Below the pieces are notes generated by a model. That model was not told where the DNA came from. It made no database searches and was given only the letters and a program-made list of their open reading frames with translations. The position numbers and the translations under genes are program-made. Positions 43,137 to 52,918 of a stretch of 64,000 bases of DNA are shown piece after piece; the stretch's first letter is position 1, and every line of letters starts with the position of its first letter. Source of the stretch: an uncultured Pirellula sp. (GTDB lineage: Bacteria > Planctomycetota > Planctomycetia > Pirellulales > Pirellulaceae); the NCBI GenBank assembly GCA_903892355.1, contig CAITIE010000011.1, positions 62,001 to 126,000 on the forward strand. Direction: 5' to 3'.

Positions 43137-46100
43137 ATGGATCCGCAAATCAAATTCATCTTAAGTCAAGTAGCGAAACGCTGTCGCAGCTACCGATTGG
43201 CTTGGTCGCTCGCGGTATTCTGGATCGTAGTGGCATGCGCATGCTGGTTGGGACTCCTACCCACTGCGACCCAGGTCTTCTCGCACCCTCTGCGGTATTG
43301 GGGCCAAGCTATTTTGGTCGGCGTGATCGGGTTGCTCCTTGGAGTGGCGTCGCGGTTGGCGTTTCGAGATTTTCATCGCATCGCACAACGCATCGAAGCT
43401 CGCTTTCCCACTTTGGAGCAGCGGCTATTGACGGCAACCCAAGTGAGTCGCTCGCAAAGCTCTCATTTCCTTCGAAAGAAATTGATCGATGAGACCGTGA
43501 CGCATTCACGCGTGTACGATTGGCGAGAGATCGTGAACTCCAAGCGGTTTTGGGGTGTGTGGGGTTTGCAATGGATGTTGCTGATCACCCTCGGCGGTTG
43601 GTTTGTCAGTGGGCTTCCAGGTGCAATGCGGCCTCTGGCTTCCTCGGTCCCAGAGGCTGGTAGCGTTGGCTCCGAATTGAAACTCTCGGTAGAGCCGGGC
43701 GATATCGAAATGGAGCGTGGTACCGATTTGCTGGTGACTTCAAAACTCGAAGGGTCCATTGATGGGAATTGGCCGGTGGATGCTCGCTTAGTGATGGTCG
43801 ATGAGCATGGCGAGGAAACCACGCTCGAGATGTCGCGGGCCTTGGCGGATCCGGTTTTTGGTGCGACGTTGCGGCGATTGGAAATGCCGGTCACGTATCG
43901 AGTCGAGGTGGGATCGATTCGCAGCAACGATTACGCCGTTCGGTTATTCGAGTTTCCTGCTCTGGTTCAAAGCGACGCAGCCATCGATTCGCCATCGTAC
44001 GCAAGACGAGAGACTCGAGTGGTCGAAGACACACGCCGAGTTACCGTGGTTGATGGAGCGAAATTGCGATGGAGCATGTCGTTCAACAAGCCGCTGGCTT
44101 CGGCAATGCTGGTCGACGAAGAAGGGAATGAAACAAAACTCCTCCAGAATCCTCTCGATCCATTGACGTACGAAGCTGCGTTCGAGATGGACCAAACGAA
44201 GCGTTGGAAATTGAAACTGCTCGATGCGGATTCGCGAGCATCCAAATGGGAGGAGGAACTCGTCGCTAAGGTGATACCGAACAAGCCTGCGGAGTTGAAA
44301 CTCGCTTCGCCGAGCGATCTGCGGGTTTCGGCCATCCAGGAATTACTCGTCGGGGCGAAGATCCAGGATGACTTCGGGATTCATCGGAGTGGGTTGACCT
44401 ATTTACTAGGGGAAGGGAAAGCAACGGATCTGGTCCTGTTCGAGGATGAGCTAGGCGCGGGTGAGAGGGATCGTGGAGCTAGTACCATGGAAAATGTCCA
44501 AAAGCAGGATCTTAATCACCGTATCGATTTAGAGAGTCTCAAAGCATCGCCCGACCAGTTGCTCTCGTATTTTTTTTGGACCGAGGACATCGATCGCGAT
44601 GGTCGAGTACGGCGGGTGGATGGCGAATTGTTTTTCGCGGAGATTCGCCCGTTCGAAGAATTATTTCGTGAGGGAGATGCGTCGCGCTCACAACAGCGTC
44701 AACAGCAGCAATCCGAACCAAGCGGAGCCTCGCAAAACGCCCAGCAAGCGGAAGATCTCGCGGAACTGCAAAAGAAGTTGATGACCGCGACATGGAATGT
44801 GATCCGAAACCTCGGGGCTAAGAGCCAAACGCTCCGTGTCGAGGATATTGATGTATTGATCGAATCCCAAGGGCAGGCCTTGCAGCAAACCGAGCAACTA
44901 GGGGCGCAACTTCAAGACGAGAAATCGATCGGATTTTTGAAGGGTGTTCAAGAAGCGATGACCAAAGCGGTGGCGGCTCTGGAAAAGGTGAAGTCGGATC
45001 AGGATGCGTTGTCGCTGCGCGATGCGCTGTCCAACGAACGATCGGCGTACGAGGGGCTTTTGAAGCTGCGGGCGCGCGAGCACAACATCGTCCAGTCACA
45101 GCAGCAGCAATCCCAAAGTCGGTCCCAATCGTCGAGCCAACGGAATCGCCAGCAACAGATCGACCAATTGAAGCTGGAGGACGATACGAATCGGTATGAG
45201 ACAGAAACCAGGCCTCAGGAAGAAACCAACCCTGCGGACCGTGAGGTGCGACAGGTCATGAGTCGACTCGATGAGTTGGCCAGGAGGCAACAGGATCTCA
45301 ACGAGCAAATACGGGAATTGGATTTGGCGTTGCGGGAAGCGAATGATGAATCCGAGAAAAAGGAGTTGGAAGAGCAACTGAAAACCCTTCGAGATAACCA
45401 AGAGGAATTGCTGCGCGACACCGATGAATTGCTGGAGAGGATGGATCGGGAGGAGAGCCGACAAGCGATGGAGTCATCGCGAGAACAGGTCCAAGATGCA
45501 CGCGAACAGCTGAAGCAATCCAATCAGTCCCTCGCGAGCGGCGAAACGTCACCAGCCCTGGCATCTGGGACACGCGCCCAGCAAAAGATGGAGGAGACCC
45601 GAGAGTCTTTACGAAAGGAATCGGCAGAGGGACTTCAAGAGTCGGTCCAGGATCTACTTCGTGAAGCAAAGGCACTCGAATCGCAGCAGTTGGAGCTTGA
45701 GCGTAAACTCCCAGGGAATGCCAATGCGAAGAAGAACGAAGATAGTCCGCCATCTGCCGATCCGTTGAACCCATCATCGCTTAGACCCGATTCGGAAGCT
45801 GGGGAAACCACGAAGCCCGAGGACTGGAAAGATCAGCGTCAAGGTCTCGAGAAATTGTACGAACGGATACAGGATACCGTACTCGAATCGGAAAGTAGTG
45901 AGCCGTTGCTCGCAGATGCGCTGTACGATTCGTTCAAAGATGCCAAGGGGAAAGGTATTGAGCAACGGTTGGATCAGATCCCCCAGATGCTGTCTCGAGG
46001 ACTCGACACTCCTGCTCGGCAAGCTGCCCAGGAAGCAACGAGCGGAATCACAGAGCTCAGGGAGCGACTCGAAAAATCTTCCGAGAGCGTTTTAGGAAGC

Positions 46101-46895
46101 GAACAGCAATCGTTGCGCAGGGCCATCAACGAGTTGGAACGAGCGCGTGGGGATCTGGAGGACGAAATTCGGGAACGAACCGGTGATTCGGATGCGTTAG
46201 AAATGAACACCAGTGACCGTGAAGGCTCAGCTCAGGATCGCATGCGACCAGACGGTGACGAGCCGCGCAGTAGCCAGCAAAGCGGCGAAAGACAGAGTAG
46301 CGAAAGACAGAGTGGCGAAAGACAGAGTGGCGGGCAACAAGCGAGAGATTCACGACAACGAGAACCGCAAGGTTCGGACGCTGAGCCGGAAGAAACGCCT
46401 GTGGGTGAGCAACGGCAGGGCGAGCAAACGGGTGGGCGACAGCCTGGTGAGAGAACGCAAGGTAATCGCCGAGGGGCCCAGGCTATCGGTGGTGGAGGGG
46501 GCGAGCGATCTACCTTGGATCGGATTGCAACCGAACGGGAGTTCCGAGCTCCATTGACGGGAGACGATTTCTTGGAGTGGTCGGATCGGATTCGAGATGT
46601 TGAGGAGTTGGTAAGGGATCCGGAATTTCGGGCCGAAGCGGCGAGGATACGTGAAGCTGCTCGAGAGATGCGAGTGGATTTCAAACGGCATTCCAAAGAG
46701 CCGCAATGGCCGTTGGTGAAGAAGATGATCGCTGAGCCGTTGGACCAGTTGCAGCAAAAGATCACGGAGGAGTTGTTGCGCAAATCCGCGGAACGGAACC
46801 AAATTATTCCGATCGACCGTGACCCGGTGCCAAATCAGTTTCGTCGCAAGCTGGACAAGTACTACGAAAGTCTCGGAGACGAAAGAACTCGCTGA
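43137..46895 (+). CDS. Large membrane-anchored coiled-coil protein, DUF4175-like
   Basis: The protein has 1252 residues from the ATG at 43137, with TAGGAG upstream; it begins 13 bp after the preceding stop. Two N-terminal helices (LAWSLAVFWIVVACACWLGL; YWGQAILVGVIGLLLGVA) and one at about 140-160 anchor it. Residues 170-480 are beta-rich, Ig-like periplasmic modules ending near IQDDFGIHRSGLTYLLGEG. Residues 520-1000 form Q/E/R-rich coiled coils (ELARRQQDLNEQIRELDLAL). From there to about 1140 the chain is disordered, with ERQSG repeats. A last helical domain follows. This order fits DUF4175-type proteins of MoxR loci. A structural or scaffold role with the two VWA proteins is inferred. Confidence 0.75.
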   Translation: MDPQIKFILSQVAKRCRSYRLAWSLAVFWIVVACACWLGLLPTATQVFSHPLRYWGQAILVGVIGLLLGVASRLAFRDFHRIAQRIEARFPTLEQRLLTATQVSRSQSSHFLRKKLIDETVTHSRVYDWREIVNSKRFWGVWGLQWMLLITLGGWFVSGLPGAMRPLASSVPEAGSVGSELKLSVEPGDIEMERGTDLLVTSKLEGSIDGNWPVDARLVMVDEHGEETTLEMSRALADPVFGATLRRLEMPVTYRVEVGSIRSNDYAVRLFEFPALVQSDAAIDSPSYARRETRVVEDTRRVTVVDGAKLRWSMSFNKPLASAMLVDEEGNETKLLQNPLDPLTYEAAFEMDQTKRWKLKLLDADSRASKWEEELVAKVIPNKPAELKLASPSDLRVSAIQELLVGAKIQDDFGIHRSGLTYLLGEGKATDLVLFEDELGAGERDRGASTMENVQKQDLNHRIDLESLKASPDQLLSYFFWTEDIDRDGRVRRVDGELFFAEIRPFEELFREGDASRSQQRQQQQSEPSGASQNAQQAEDLAELQKKLMTATWNVIRNLGAKSQTLRVEDIDVLIESQGQALQQTEQLGAQLQDEKSIGFLKGVQEAMTKAVAALEKVKSDQDALSLRDALSNERSAYEGLLKLRAREHNIVQSQQQQSQSRSQSSSQRNRQQQIDQLKLEDDTNRYETETRPQEETNPADREVRQVMSRLDELARRQQDLNEQIRELDLALREANDESEKKELEEQLKTLRDNQEELLRDTDELLERMDREESRQAMESSREQVQDAREQLKQSNQSLASGETSPALASGTRAQQKMEETRESLRKESAEGLQESVQDLLREAKALESQQLELERKLPGNANAKKNEDSPPSADPLNPSSLRPDSEAGETTKPEDWKDQRQGLEKLYERIQDTVLESESSEPLLADALYDSFKDAKGKGIEQRLDQIPQMLSRGLDTPARQAAQEATSGITELRERLEKSSESVLGSEQQSLRRAINELERARGDLEDEIRERTGDSDALEMNTSDREGSAQDRMRPDGDEPRSSQQSGERQSSERQSGERQSGGQQARDSRQREPQGSDAEPEETPVGEQRQGEQTGGRQPGERTQGNRRGAQAIGGGGGERSTLDRIATEREFRAPLTGDDFLEWSDRIRDVEELVRDPEFRAEAARIREAAREMRVDFKRHSKEPQWPLVKKMIAEPLDQLQQKITEELLRKSAERNQIIPIDRDPVPNQFRRKLDKYYESLGDERTR
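46285..46329 (+). repeat. 15-bp coding tandem repeat, three copies
   Basis: GCGAAAGACAGAGTG is repeated three times (the first unit ends in A), encoding ERQS-G/S units in the disordered part of the DUF4175-like protein. Confidence 0.9.
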
Positions 46896-49363
46896 TGATT
46901 GTTTTCGGAGAGATTGTTTTTGGTCGCGCGTACGCGATCCCTTACGCAATTGCGGCGGGGATTTGCCTTGCTATTCTTGCGCTATGGTCCTACCGTCGGA
47001 GTACCTTGAGCCTGCCCATGCGAACGCTCGGCGTTCTCTTGAGAGCGGTTGGGATCGGGCTCATGCTCTATTGCCTTCTCGAGCCGATGGGGAGTTTGGA
47101 GCGACCCAAACCTCAAGCAAACGCGATTGCCGTATTGATGGACAACAGCGCGTCGCTTCGTGCGCTGATGTCGATCGAGAAAACCGACGACGCGGGTACG
47201 CTCGATGCTGATTTTGAATCCTTGATCTCCGATGATGCGCGTTGGACTCAAGAGTTGACCAAGGATTTTCGTGTTCGCCGATATTTGTTCGATGCCGGCA
47301 TCACGCCGACCGAAAGTTTGCAAGGATGGACCGGACGTGGCACTGCCTCCGCTTTGAACCGCGCGTTGCAAGCGATCGAGCAGAGGTATCAAGGTCAGTC
47401 CTTGGCCGGAGTCGTGCTGCTGACCGACGGGCAATCGACCGATCGAATCGATGTCGATCGCTCGGAGGAGAACTCGCTGAATGCGTTGGGTCAGGAGCAA
47501 GGTACGAGTTGGCGAGGGGTCGTGCCCGTGTATCCCGTCCTGCTGCGCGACAGTACCGACGCTCGGGACTTGTCCATTCGGCAGGTCTCGGTTCAGCAAT
47601 CGGAGTTCGAAACGGCCCCGGTAACACTCACAGCCCAAATATCGCATCGTTTTTTAAAGGGTGAGGATGTCCTCGTGGAACTTTTCGATGCGAGCGGAAC
47701 AATGGTTCAGTCGACGTCGTTGCGATTGGGACGGGCCGACCAACCCATGATTGCAACATTTCGCTTCCGACCTGAGAAGCGGGGTGTTCAAGGGTACACG
47801 GTGATTACCAAATTAAAGAATGATAAGTCGTGGGCGCGTGTTGTCGGGTCGGAGTTGCCAAAGAGTCGGTCTATCGATGATGTTGCGTTTGGTAATAATC
47901 GTCGGTTTACGGTCGTCGATCGAGGGATGGGGCCTTATCGAATTTTGTATATGTCAGGACGACCCAATTGGGAGTTCAAGTTCCTACGGCGGGCGCTGGA
48001 TGAGGATCCCGAACTTCAGCTAACGGCGTTAATCCGAATCGCCAACAAGGAACCCAAGTTCAGTTTTCGCAATACGAAGTTGGATTCCAACAACCCACTC
48101 TTTTTAGGCTTCGAAGATGTTAGCGAAGAGGAAAAAGAGAAGTACAACGAACCGGTTTATGCCCGTTTGGGCGTGAAGCAATCGGGGGAATTGAAGACGG
48201 GTTTTCCAAAAGATGCGAGCGAATTGTTCGAATACTCTGCCGTTGTTCTCGATGATTTGGAACATGAGTTTTTAACGCTCGATCAACAGCAGATGCTTCG
48301 TCAATTCGTAGCCATCCGCGGTGGTGCCTTGGTCGTTCTCGGTGGCCAAGAATGCATGCGAGGCAAATCCTTTCGCGATTCGGTGCTCGGCCAATTACTT
48401 CCCGTTTACGGAGACCCGAGCCTTCCGGAGATGTTTACACCCACCGGGGTAGCCGATAGCAACAGCCCGGGCGAAGGATCGGTTTCCTTTGGCTTGTCGC
48501 GAGAGGGTTGGTTGCAACCCTTCATGCGATTGTCCGATCAAGAGGCTCAAGAGCGACGTCGACTGGATCGGATGCCCAGGTTTGAAGTTTGGAATCGAAC
48601 TTCGCAGGTAAAGCCTGGTGCGAGCGTTTGGGCAGAGGGCGAAACCGGTAACGGCGAGAAGGTTCCGCTGGTTGTTGCGCAACGATTTGGACGGGGGCGG
48701 ACGTGCGCGTTTATGGTTGGTGATTTTTGGCGTTGGGGATTGCGTAGCGAAGAAGAGGATCGAGGTGAGGTGTTCCAGGCATGGAGGCAGTTGGTGCGAG
48801 GAATGATTGCTGATGTTCCTCGCAAGATCGAAGTTCGGTCCGAGAACGACGCGAACAATCCGCGATTGGTACGTGTGATCGCGACGGTGGTTGATGAAGA
48901 CTTCAAGTCTCTCGATACAGGATTCGTCGATTGTCTTATTCGCTCTCCCTCCGGAGAGATAATCAAGGGGCAAGGGATGGCCGCGATGAATGCGCCCGGT
49001 GAGTACGCGTTCTCCCTCATTGCAACTGAAACGGGGGTTTACCATGCAACGGCTGTCGCAAAGTCCGCGGATGGTACCAAAATCGGGGAGGGGGAGACGG
49101 GTTGGGTGTGGGAACCCGAGGCAAGTGAGGTTGAGCGATTAGGGGTGGACCGGGATGCGCTTCAGCGAATTGCTGAGCGGTCTGGAGGCAAATTGCTCAC
49201 GCCATCGGAGTTGACGGGGCTGGGTTCCATGTTGCCAAAGGAAAAGATTCCCGTGAAAGAAGTTCGGGTGGTTTCGTTATGGCATCAATCATGGGTCCTT
49301 GTGACGGCGTTGGCATGCCTCGTGTTGGAATGGTTCGTTCGACGAAGCAATGGGATGGTTTAG
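46895..49363 (+). CDS. Membrane protein with VWA and GATase-like domains
   Basis: The protein has 822 residues. The ATG overlaps the upstream stop by one base (TGATG). Two helices at about 15-30 and 45-62 form the usual Bat-type N-terminus. The VWA domain begins IAVLMDNSASL, with MIDAS residues D83, S85 and S87. At about 430-480, FEYSAVVLDDLEHEFLTLDQQQMLRQF then RGGALVVLGGQECM resembles the class I glutamine amidotransferase-like domain of such proteins, without an evident catalytic cysteine. A C-terminal helix (SWVLVTALACLVLEWFVRR) ends it. It would form the third membrane partner of MoxR here. Confidence 0.85.
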   Translation: MIVFGEIVFGRAYAIPYAIAAGICLAILALWSYRRSTLSLPMRTLGVLLRAVGIGLMLYCLLEPMGSLERPKPQANAIAVLMDNSASLRALMSIEKTDDAGTLDADFESLISDDARWTQELTKDFRVRRYLFDAGITPTESLQGWTGRGTASALNRALQAIEQRYQGQSLAGVVLLTDGQSTDRIDVDRSEENSLNALGQEQGTSWRGVVPVYPVLLRDSTDARDLSIRQVSVQQSEFETAPVTLTAQISHRFLKGEDVLVELFDASGTMVQSTSLRLGRADQPMIATFRFRPEKRGVQGYTVITKLKNDKSWARVVGSELPKSRSIDDVAFGNNRRFTVVDRGMGPYRILYMSGRPNWEFKFLRRALDEDPELQLTALIRIANKEPKFSFRNTKLDSNNPLFLGFEDVSEEEKEKYNEPVYARLGVKQSGELKTGFPKDASELFEYSAVVLDDLEHEFLTLDQQQMLRQFVAIRGGALVVLGGQECMRGKSFRDSVLGQLLPVYGDPSLPEMFTPTGVADSNSPGEGSVSFGLSREGWLQPFMRLSDQEAQERRRLDRMPRFEVWNRTSQVKPGASVWAEGETGNGEKVPLVVAQRFGRGRTCAFMVGDFWRWGLRSEEEDRGEVFQAWRQLVRGMIADVPRKIEVRSENDANNPRLVRVIATVVDEDFKSLDTGFVDCLIRSPSGEIIKGQGMAAMNAPGEYAFSLIATETGVYHATAVAKSADGTKIGEGETGWVWEPEASEVERLGVDRDALQRIAERSGGKLLTPSELTGLGSMLPKEKIPVKEVRVVSLWHQSWVLVTALACLVLEWFVRRSNGMV

Positions 49364-49364
49364 G

Positions 49365-50435
49365 ATGTGTAGCCGTGTTTTGTTAGTAACGATCCTAACG
49401 CTGCTTGTTCCAGGAACTGTGCTTGTTCCAAGAACTGTTCTAGGGCAGGAAGACAAGCTATCGGTCGGAGCCAAGGAGGCTTCGGTGGCGAAGGATGCTG
49501 CGCCGAGACGTATTTGCTTGGTGGTGGGTGCAGCAGGTGAACCGGAGTATGGCGAAGAATTTCGAAAGTGGGCAAGTCGCGTTCGCAGTATCATGTCGGG
49601 TGCGGCTTGGCTGGTTCTCGATGGCGTTGGCGACGGAGATAGTATTCAAGCGAAGAGCGGCATTGTGGCAGGCGATGCTGGGGAACAATCGCACCGCGAA
49701 CGCATCCTCCGTTGGATCGGAGAGACTCCCGAACAACCAGGGGAGAATTGGTTGATATTTTTGGGCCATGGGACCCACGAAGGGAAAGTCACACAGCTCA
49801 ATTTGTTGGGGCCTGATTTATCGTCTGCGGATTTGGCTGCGGCGTTGCGCGGCAAAACGGGGCGATGGGTGTTTGTTTTTTGCAATTCGAGTTCGGCTCC
49901 ATTCATGGCATCCATCGCTGGTCCTAATCGCGTGATTGTTACGGCGACGAAGAGTGGTGCTGAGCAGAATTTCTCGAGGTTTGGTGATTACTTTACGCAG
50001 GCTCTTACCGATCCGATGTCGGACTTAGACCATGATCACGAACTTTCGATTCTCGAAGTGTTTTTGACTGCGAGCAATGGTGTGTTGAAGTATTACGAGG
50101 ATCGCGGCTTACTCGCGACCGAGCAGGCGTTATTGGAGGACACGGGAGATGGGCGAGGGACCCCGGCTGTTTTTTATCGAGGGCTTCGCGCCGTGAAGGG
50201 ACCGGTAGACAAAGCGAGTTTGGACGGCAATCTTGCGAAGCGGGTAACCATCGACGGTGAGTCTATGGTGCGGCTTTCGGAAGACTCGATGGCAAAGAGA
50301 GAGACGCTCGAAGAGGAGTTGGAACGGCTTCGATCGCAAAAGGGCGACATGGACCTCGATCAATACTACCGTGAATTGGAACGAGTGTTCGTACAACTGG
50401 CCCGAATCAAGACCGACGAGCCGGTGAAGCCGTGA
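49365..50435 (+). CDS. Secreted C13/caspase-like protein at the end of the MoxR operon
   Basis: The protein has 356 residues from the ATG at 49365, one base after the preceding stop; an ATG at 49350 is also possible. Residues 1-27 are a signal peptide, part of which (LLVPGTVLVPRTVLGQ) comes from an 18-bp duplication at 49403-49438. ENWLIFLGHGTHEG gives His135, and GRWVFVFCNSSSAPFM gives Cys173. The spacing and the strand-His-Gly and strand-Cys context match clan CD peptidases (legumain C13/caspase fold). VIVTATKSGAEQNFSRFGDYFTQAL extends the match. Tandem C-terminal charged helices follow. It may be a periplasmic cysteine peptidase or a pseudo-peptidase; substrates are unknown. Its position ties it to the MoxR system. 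Confidence 0.7.
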   Translation: MCSRVLLVTILTLLVPGTVLVPRTVLGQEDKLSVGAKEASVAKDAAPRRICLVVGAAGEPEYGEEFRKWASRVRSIMSGAAWLVLDGVGDGDSIQAKSGIVAGDAGEQSHRERILRWIGETPEQPGENWLIFLGHGTHEGKVTQLNLLGPDLSSADLAAALRGKTGRWVFVFCNSSSAPFMASIAGPNRVIVTATKSGAEQNFSRFGDYFTQALTDPMSDLDHDHELSILEVFLTASNGVLKYYEDRGLLATEQALLEDTGDGRGTPAVFYRGLRAVKGPVDKASLDGNLAKRVTIDGESMVRLSEDSMAKRETLEEELERLRSQKGDMDLDQYYRELERVFVQLARIKTDEPVKP

Positions 50436-50488
50436 AAGAGTTCTCGATCCTTTCCGTTCCCGAGGAACAGGGTGGCGATGATCGACGA

Positions 50489-51364
50489 TCAAGTTTGGTT
50501 GCTGCGAATCGTGTACTCTCCGCTTGGAGTCGGGAGTTCGAGGTTGCCGAACGAGAACGTTTGAAGAAGCCGATCGAGTCGATCTTTGCAGCGATCGAGA
50601 TTTCGGTAGTGTCGAAACCGGGAGAGTGCACCGAGTCGTTCGAGGCGCGGTTGGCCGGGGTCGATTTCCCAGGGGTGGATATAGAAATGGATCGAACGGC
50701 CCGATCGCTCGATCTTCTTGAGAGCCCATCGAGTGAACCACCAAGGGAAGATACGAAAATAGCCTCCACCTCCAACGGGTATTTTGAATGGGCCGTAAGG
50801 GAGGACTGAGACCGGGTGTTCCGCGATGGAATGCCCGCTGGAGGTAACCGTGTAAGAATCGATCGGTGAGTCCGGGATTCCGTACCGGTCATGGCGGATT
50901 GGAACGATGCTACTATCGTAACGGATGCCATGTTTCTTAAGGATTTCGATAGCCCAACCGCTTTGCCGAGTGATCGAAAAACTGGGTGCGCGAAAATGGA
51001 GTACTGGCGACTGAGTTATTTTTTCGAGCGCCGATGAGGCCATCGCCATATCCATTTCGAACGTCATGGGGCCTTGTTCGTAGAGCAAGCGATGCCAGTA
51101 GGTATGAGATCCGACGACGTGACCGGACTCGTGAATCCGCCGCACGAGATCCGGGAATTGATCCGCTACCCAGCCTAAACAATAGCAAAATGAGCGGACC
51201 TTGTGCTTTTGGAGAAGGTCCAGCAAGCCGTGGGTGTTCGCTTCGACCCGCGATTCCCAATCAACCCAACTCTCTCGAGTGACGAAGGGGTCGAACGAGG
51301 ATACTTGGAAGTAATCCTCGACATCGATGCTAAAAAAATGTTTCGGCGTTTGGGACGTAGGCAC
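50489..51364 (-). CDS. XrtA-type polysaccharide deacetylase (DUF3473)
   Basis: The protein has 291 residues. FSIDVEDYFQVSSF is the modified NodB motif 1 of the exosortase-A-associated deacetylases. GHVVGSHTYWHRLLYEQG carries the metal-binding H-x3-H. FRAPSFSITRQSGWAIEILK and DSSIVPIRHDRYGIPD continue the NodB fold. The C-terminal part YFRIFPWWFTRWALKK and IHFYIHPWEIDP is the DUF3473 extension. There is no signal peptide, as in this group. It probably deacetylates a lipid-linked or nascent exopolysaccharide repeat unit. It follows the sugar transferase by 66 bp on the same strand. The C-terminal ~55 bp lie close to the convergent C13-like gene. Confidence 0.9.
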   Translation of the reverse strand: MPTSQTPKHFFSIDVEDYFQVSSFDPFVTRESWVDWESRVEANTHGLLDLLQKHKVRSFCYCLGWVADQFPDLVRRIHESGHVVGSHTYWHRLLYEQGPMTFEMDMAMASSALEKITQSPVLHFRAPSFSITRQSGWAIEILKKHGIRYDSSIVPIRHDRYGIPDSPIDSYTVTSSGHSIAEHPVSVLPYGPFKIPVGGGGYFRIFPWWFTRWALKKIERSGRSIHFYIHPWEIDPGQPRLERLGALSRFRHYRNLDRCKDRLDRLLQTFSFGNLELPTPSGEYTIRSNQT

Positions 51365-51430
51365 TGCGAAACACCGTTTAAGGGCTTTTGCCGAACTGGA
51401 TGGCCGTCGATGAGGCTCAGTCGATGAAGC

Positions 51431-52333
51431 TCAGTCGTCCATGCATACGAGATCGGGGGTCAGTGCGTGCTGCGCTGCATCTTTCGCGTGGTGGTTTTTT
51501 TCCCAAAGGGGTGCGTAAATCACGCTGAAACGGGACTCGTCGGGCGACATGGAAAGACCGGCGACTTTGGTGGCGACACTGCCAGGGATACCGATCAAGC
51601 GAAGGGCGGTGCACGCGACCATTTTTAGGTCTGCGAAAAGAGACGAATTTTCGACGTACTCGAGATCGAGCGTCTGCTTTTTCATCACCGAACCCAGGTC
51701 GGAGTCGGGGGGAAGGTTGATTTGTGAGAAGCCCGTAATTCCTGGTCGAACAGCGAGTCGCGAGGAGTAGTAGGGCACGGTTCGAACGAGTTTCTCAATG
51801 AACTCTGGGCGTTCTGGGCGAGGTCCACAGAAGGACATCTCTCCGCGGAGGACGTTGACGATTTGGGGCAATTCATCCAAGTGGAGTTTCCGGAGCCATC
51901 GGCCAACCGGGGTAACGCGAGGGTCATGGTCACCCGTCGACCATTGGGCGCCGCGGGCCTCGGCATCTTGGTACATGCTGCGCAATTTGAACATCCGGAA
52001 CGATCTGCCGTTCTTCCCCGTCCTTACTTGTGCGTAGATCCCCGGACCTTTACTCGTAGCCCTCACCAGCAGAATTAGCAGCCCCGTCATTAAAAGAGCG
52101 GGAACCGCCAAAACCAAAGCGACTGGAACTTCCCAATACCGTTTCAGATCGTGGTATTTTGCGGGCTCGAGCGTGTCTAGAAGACCCTCAAGCTCCGAGG
52201 ACCCGCCTGTGGCGGTCGTGGGACCGAAGCCGGTTGGGGAGGGGCGCAGCGTGCCTACACTAGAGTCAAAACGACGACTCAACGTAGACGGAGACGCGAT
52301 GATTGTCGCGTCTGCGGGCGATATTTCTGACAT
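51431..52333 (-). CDS. Initiating sugar transferase (polyprenyl-phosphate phosphoglycosyltransferase)
   Basis: The protein has 300 residues from the ATG at 52333, with GAGG nine bases upstream; a TTG eight codons earlier is less likely. A disordered N-terminus of about 70 residues precedes one membrane hairpin (VPVALVLAVPALLMTGLLIL). The catalytic domain is complete: FRMFKLRSM, LHLDELPQIVNVLRGEMSF (Asp-Glu dyad), CGPRPERPEF and RPGITGFSQINLP. These monotopic enzymes move a sugar-1-phosphate from an NDP-sugar to undecaprenyl phosphate, the first step of exopolysaccharide synthesis. The long N-terminal domain of WcaJ types is absent. The downstream deacetylase would modify the product. Confidence 0.92.
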   Translation of the reverse strand: MSEISPADATIIASPSTLSRRFDSSVGTLRPSPTGFGPTTATGGSSELEGLLDTLEPAKYHDLKRYWEVPVALVLAVPALLMTGLLILLVRATSKGPGIYAQVRTGKNGRSFRMFKLRSMYQDAEARGAQWSTGDHDPRVTPVGRWLRKLHLDELPQIVNVLRGEMSFCGPRPERPEFIEKLVRTVPYYSSRLAVRPGITGFSQINLPPDSDLGSVMKKQTLDLEYVENSSLFADLKMVACTALRLIGIPGSVATKVAGLSMSPDESRFSVIYAPLWEKNHHAKDAAQHALTPDLVCMDD

Positions 52334-52918
52334 TAACCAATCCTCGAACGAAGCCAAACTCGATGGGTGTCAGTGTGTGTGTTTGATCCCAAGGACCAAT
52401 GCATCGGATCGCGGAGTCAGCGGGCGCGTCTTCCGTGCCGCCATTATGGTTATCCTGCGACTTCGTTGCAACCGATTCAGGCATGAAATCCTGGAGAGTT
52501 TCCGTGGACGTTGAATTAGGCATATTTTACCGATTGAGACACCCAATCCATGCGAATCCGGACCGAATTCACCGCTTGGCAGGCGTTCCGGTGCTAGGAA
52601 GTCCGCCGTTTTCCTGGATTCAGGCGTCCGGGGTTCAGCCCGCTCGACAGCAATGAGGGGGTCGGAATTATGTGGAAAACGTTATGGAACCACGCTGTGC
52701 ATTACCCCTAGAGCTATGTTGGATTGGAAAGTACGGTCTAGCTGGCGACTACGGTCTAGCTGGCGATTGCGGTCTGAATGGCGGCTCCGTTTCGACGGTG
52801 GTAGCCTCAACGTGTTCCCGCGATTGTGGTTCTCAACGGATATGATTTACTGAACGCAGAGATGGGTTTTCAAGCAATTCAAGCAAATCAAGCAATATCG
52901 TAGGCAGGTCTAGAAACC
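52334..52918 (+). other. Intergenic region with an 18-bp repeat, no gene seen
   Basis: This divergent region of 585 bp lies between the sugar transferase and the FHA-like gene. TACGGTCTAGCTGGCGAC and two variants form a three-unit 18-bp array at 52732-52785, and CAAGCAAT-type repeats lie at about 52870-52893. A 66-codon frame across the array (WKVRSSWRLRSSWRLR) is a consequence of the repeat. No RNA gene or promoter is convincing. Confidence 0.6.

Noticed and set aside
50432-50809. A 125-codon plus-strand frame whose GTG overlaps the stop of the C13-like gene
   Set aside because: It lies antisense to the well-conserved C-terminal half of the deacetylase (including the DUF3473 motifs) and its protein has no recognisable pattern; it is a shadow.
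52653-52853. A 66-codon frame with SSWRLR repeats
   Set aside because: It is produced by the 18-bp non-coding array and has no ribosome binding site.
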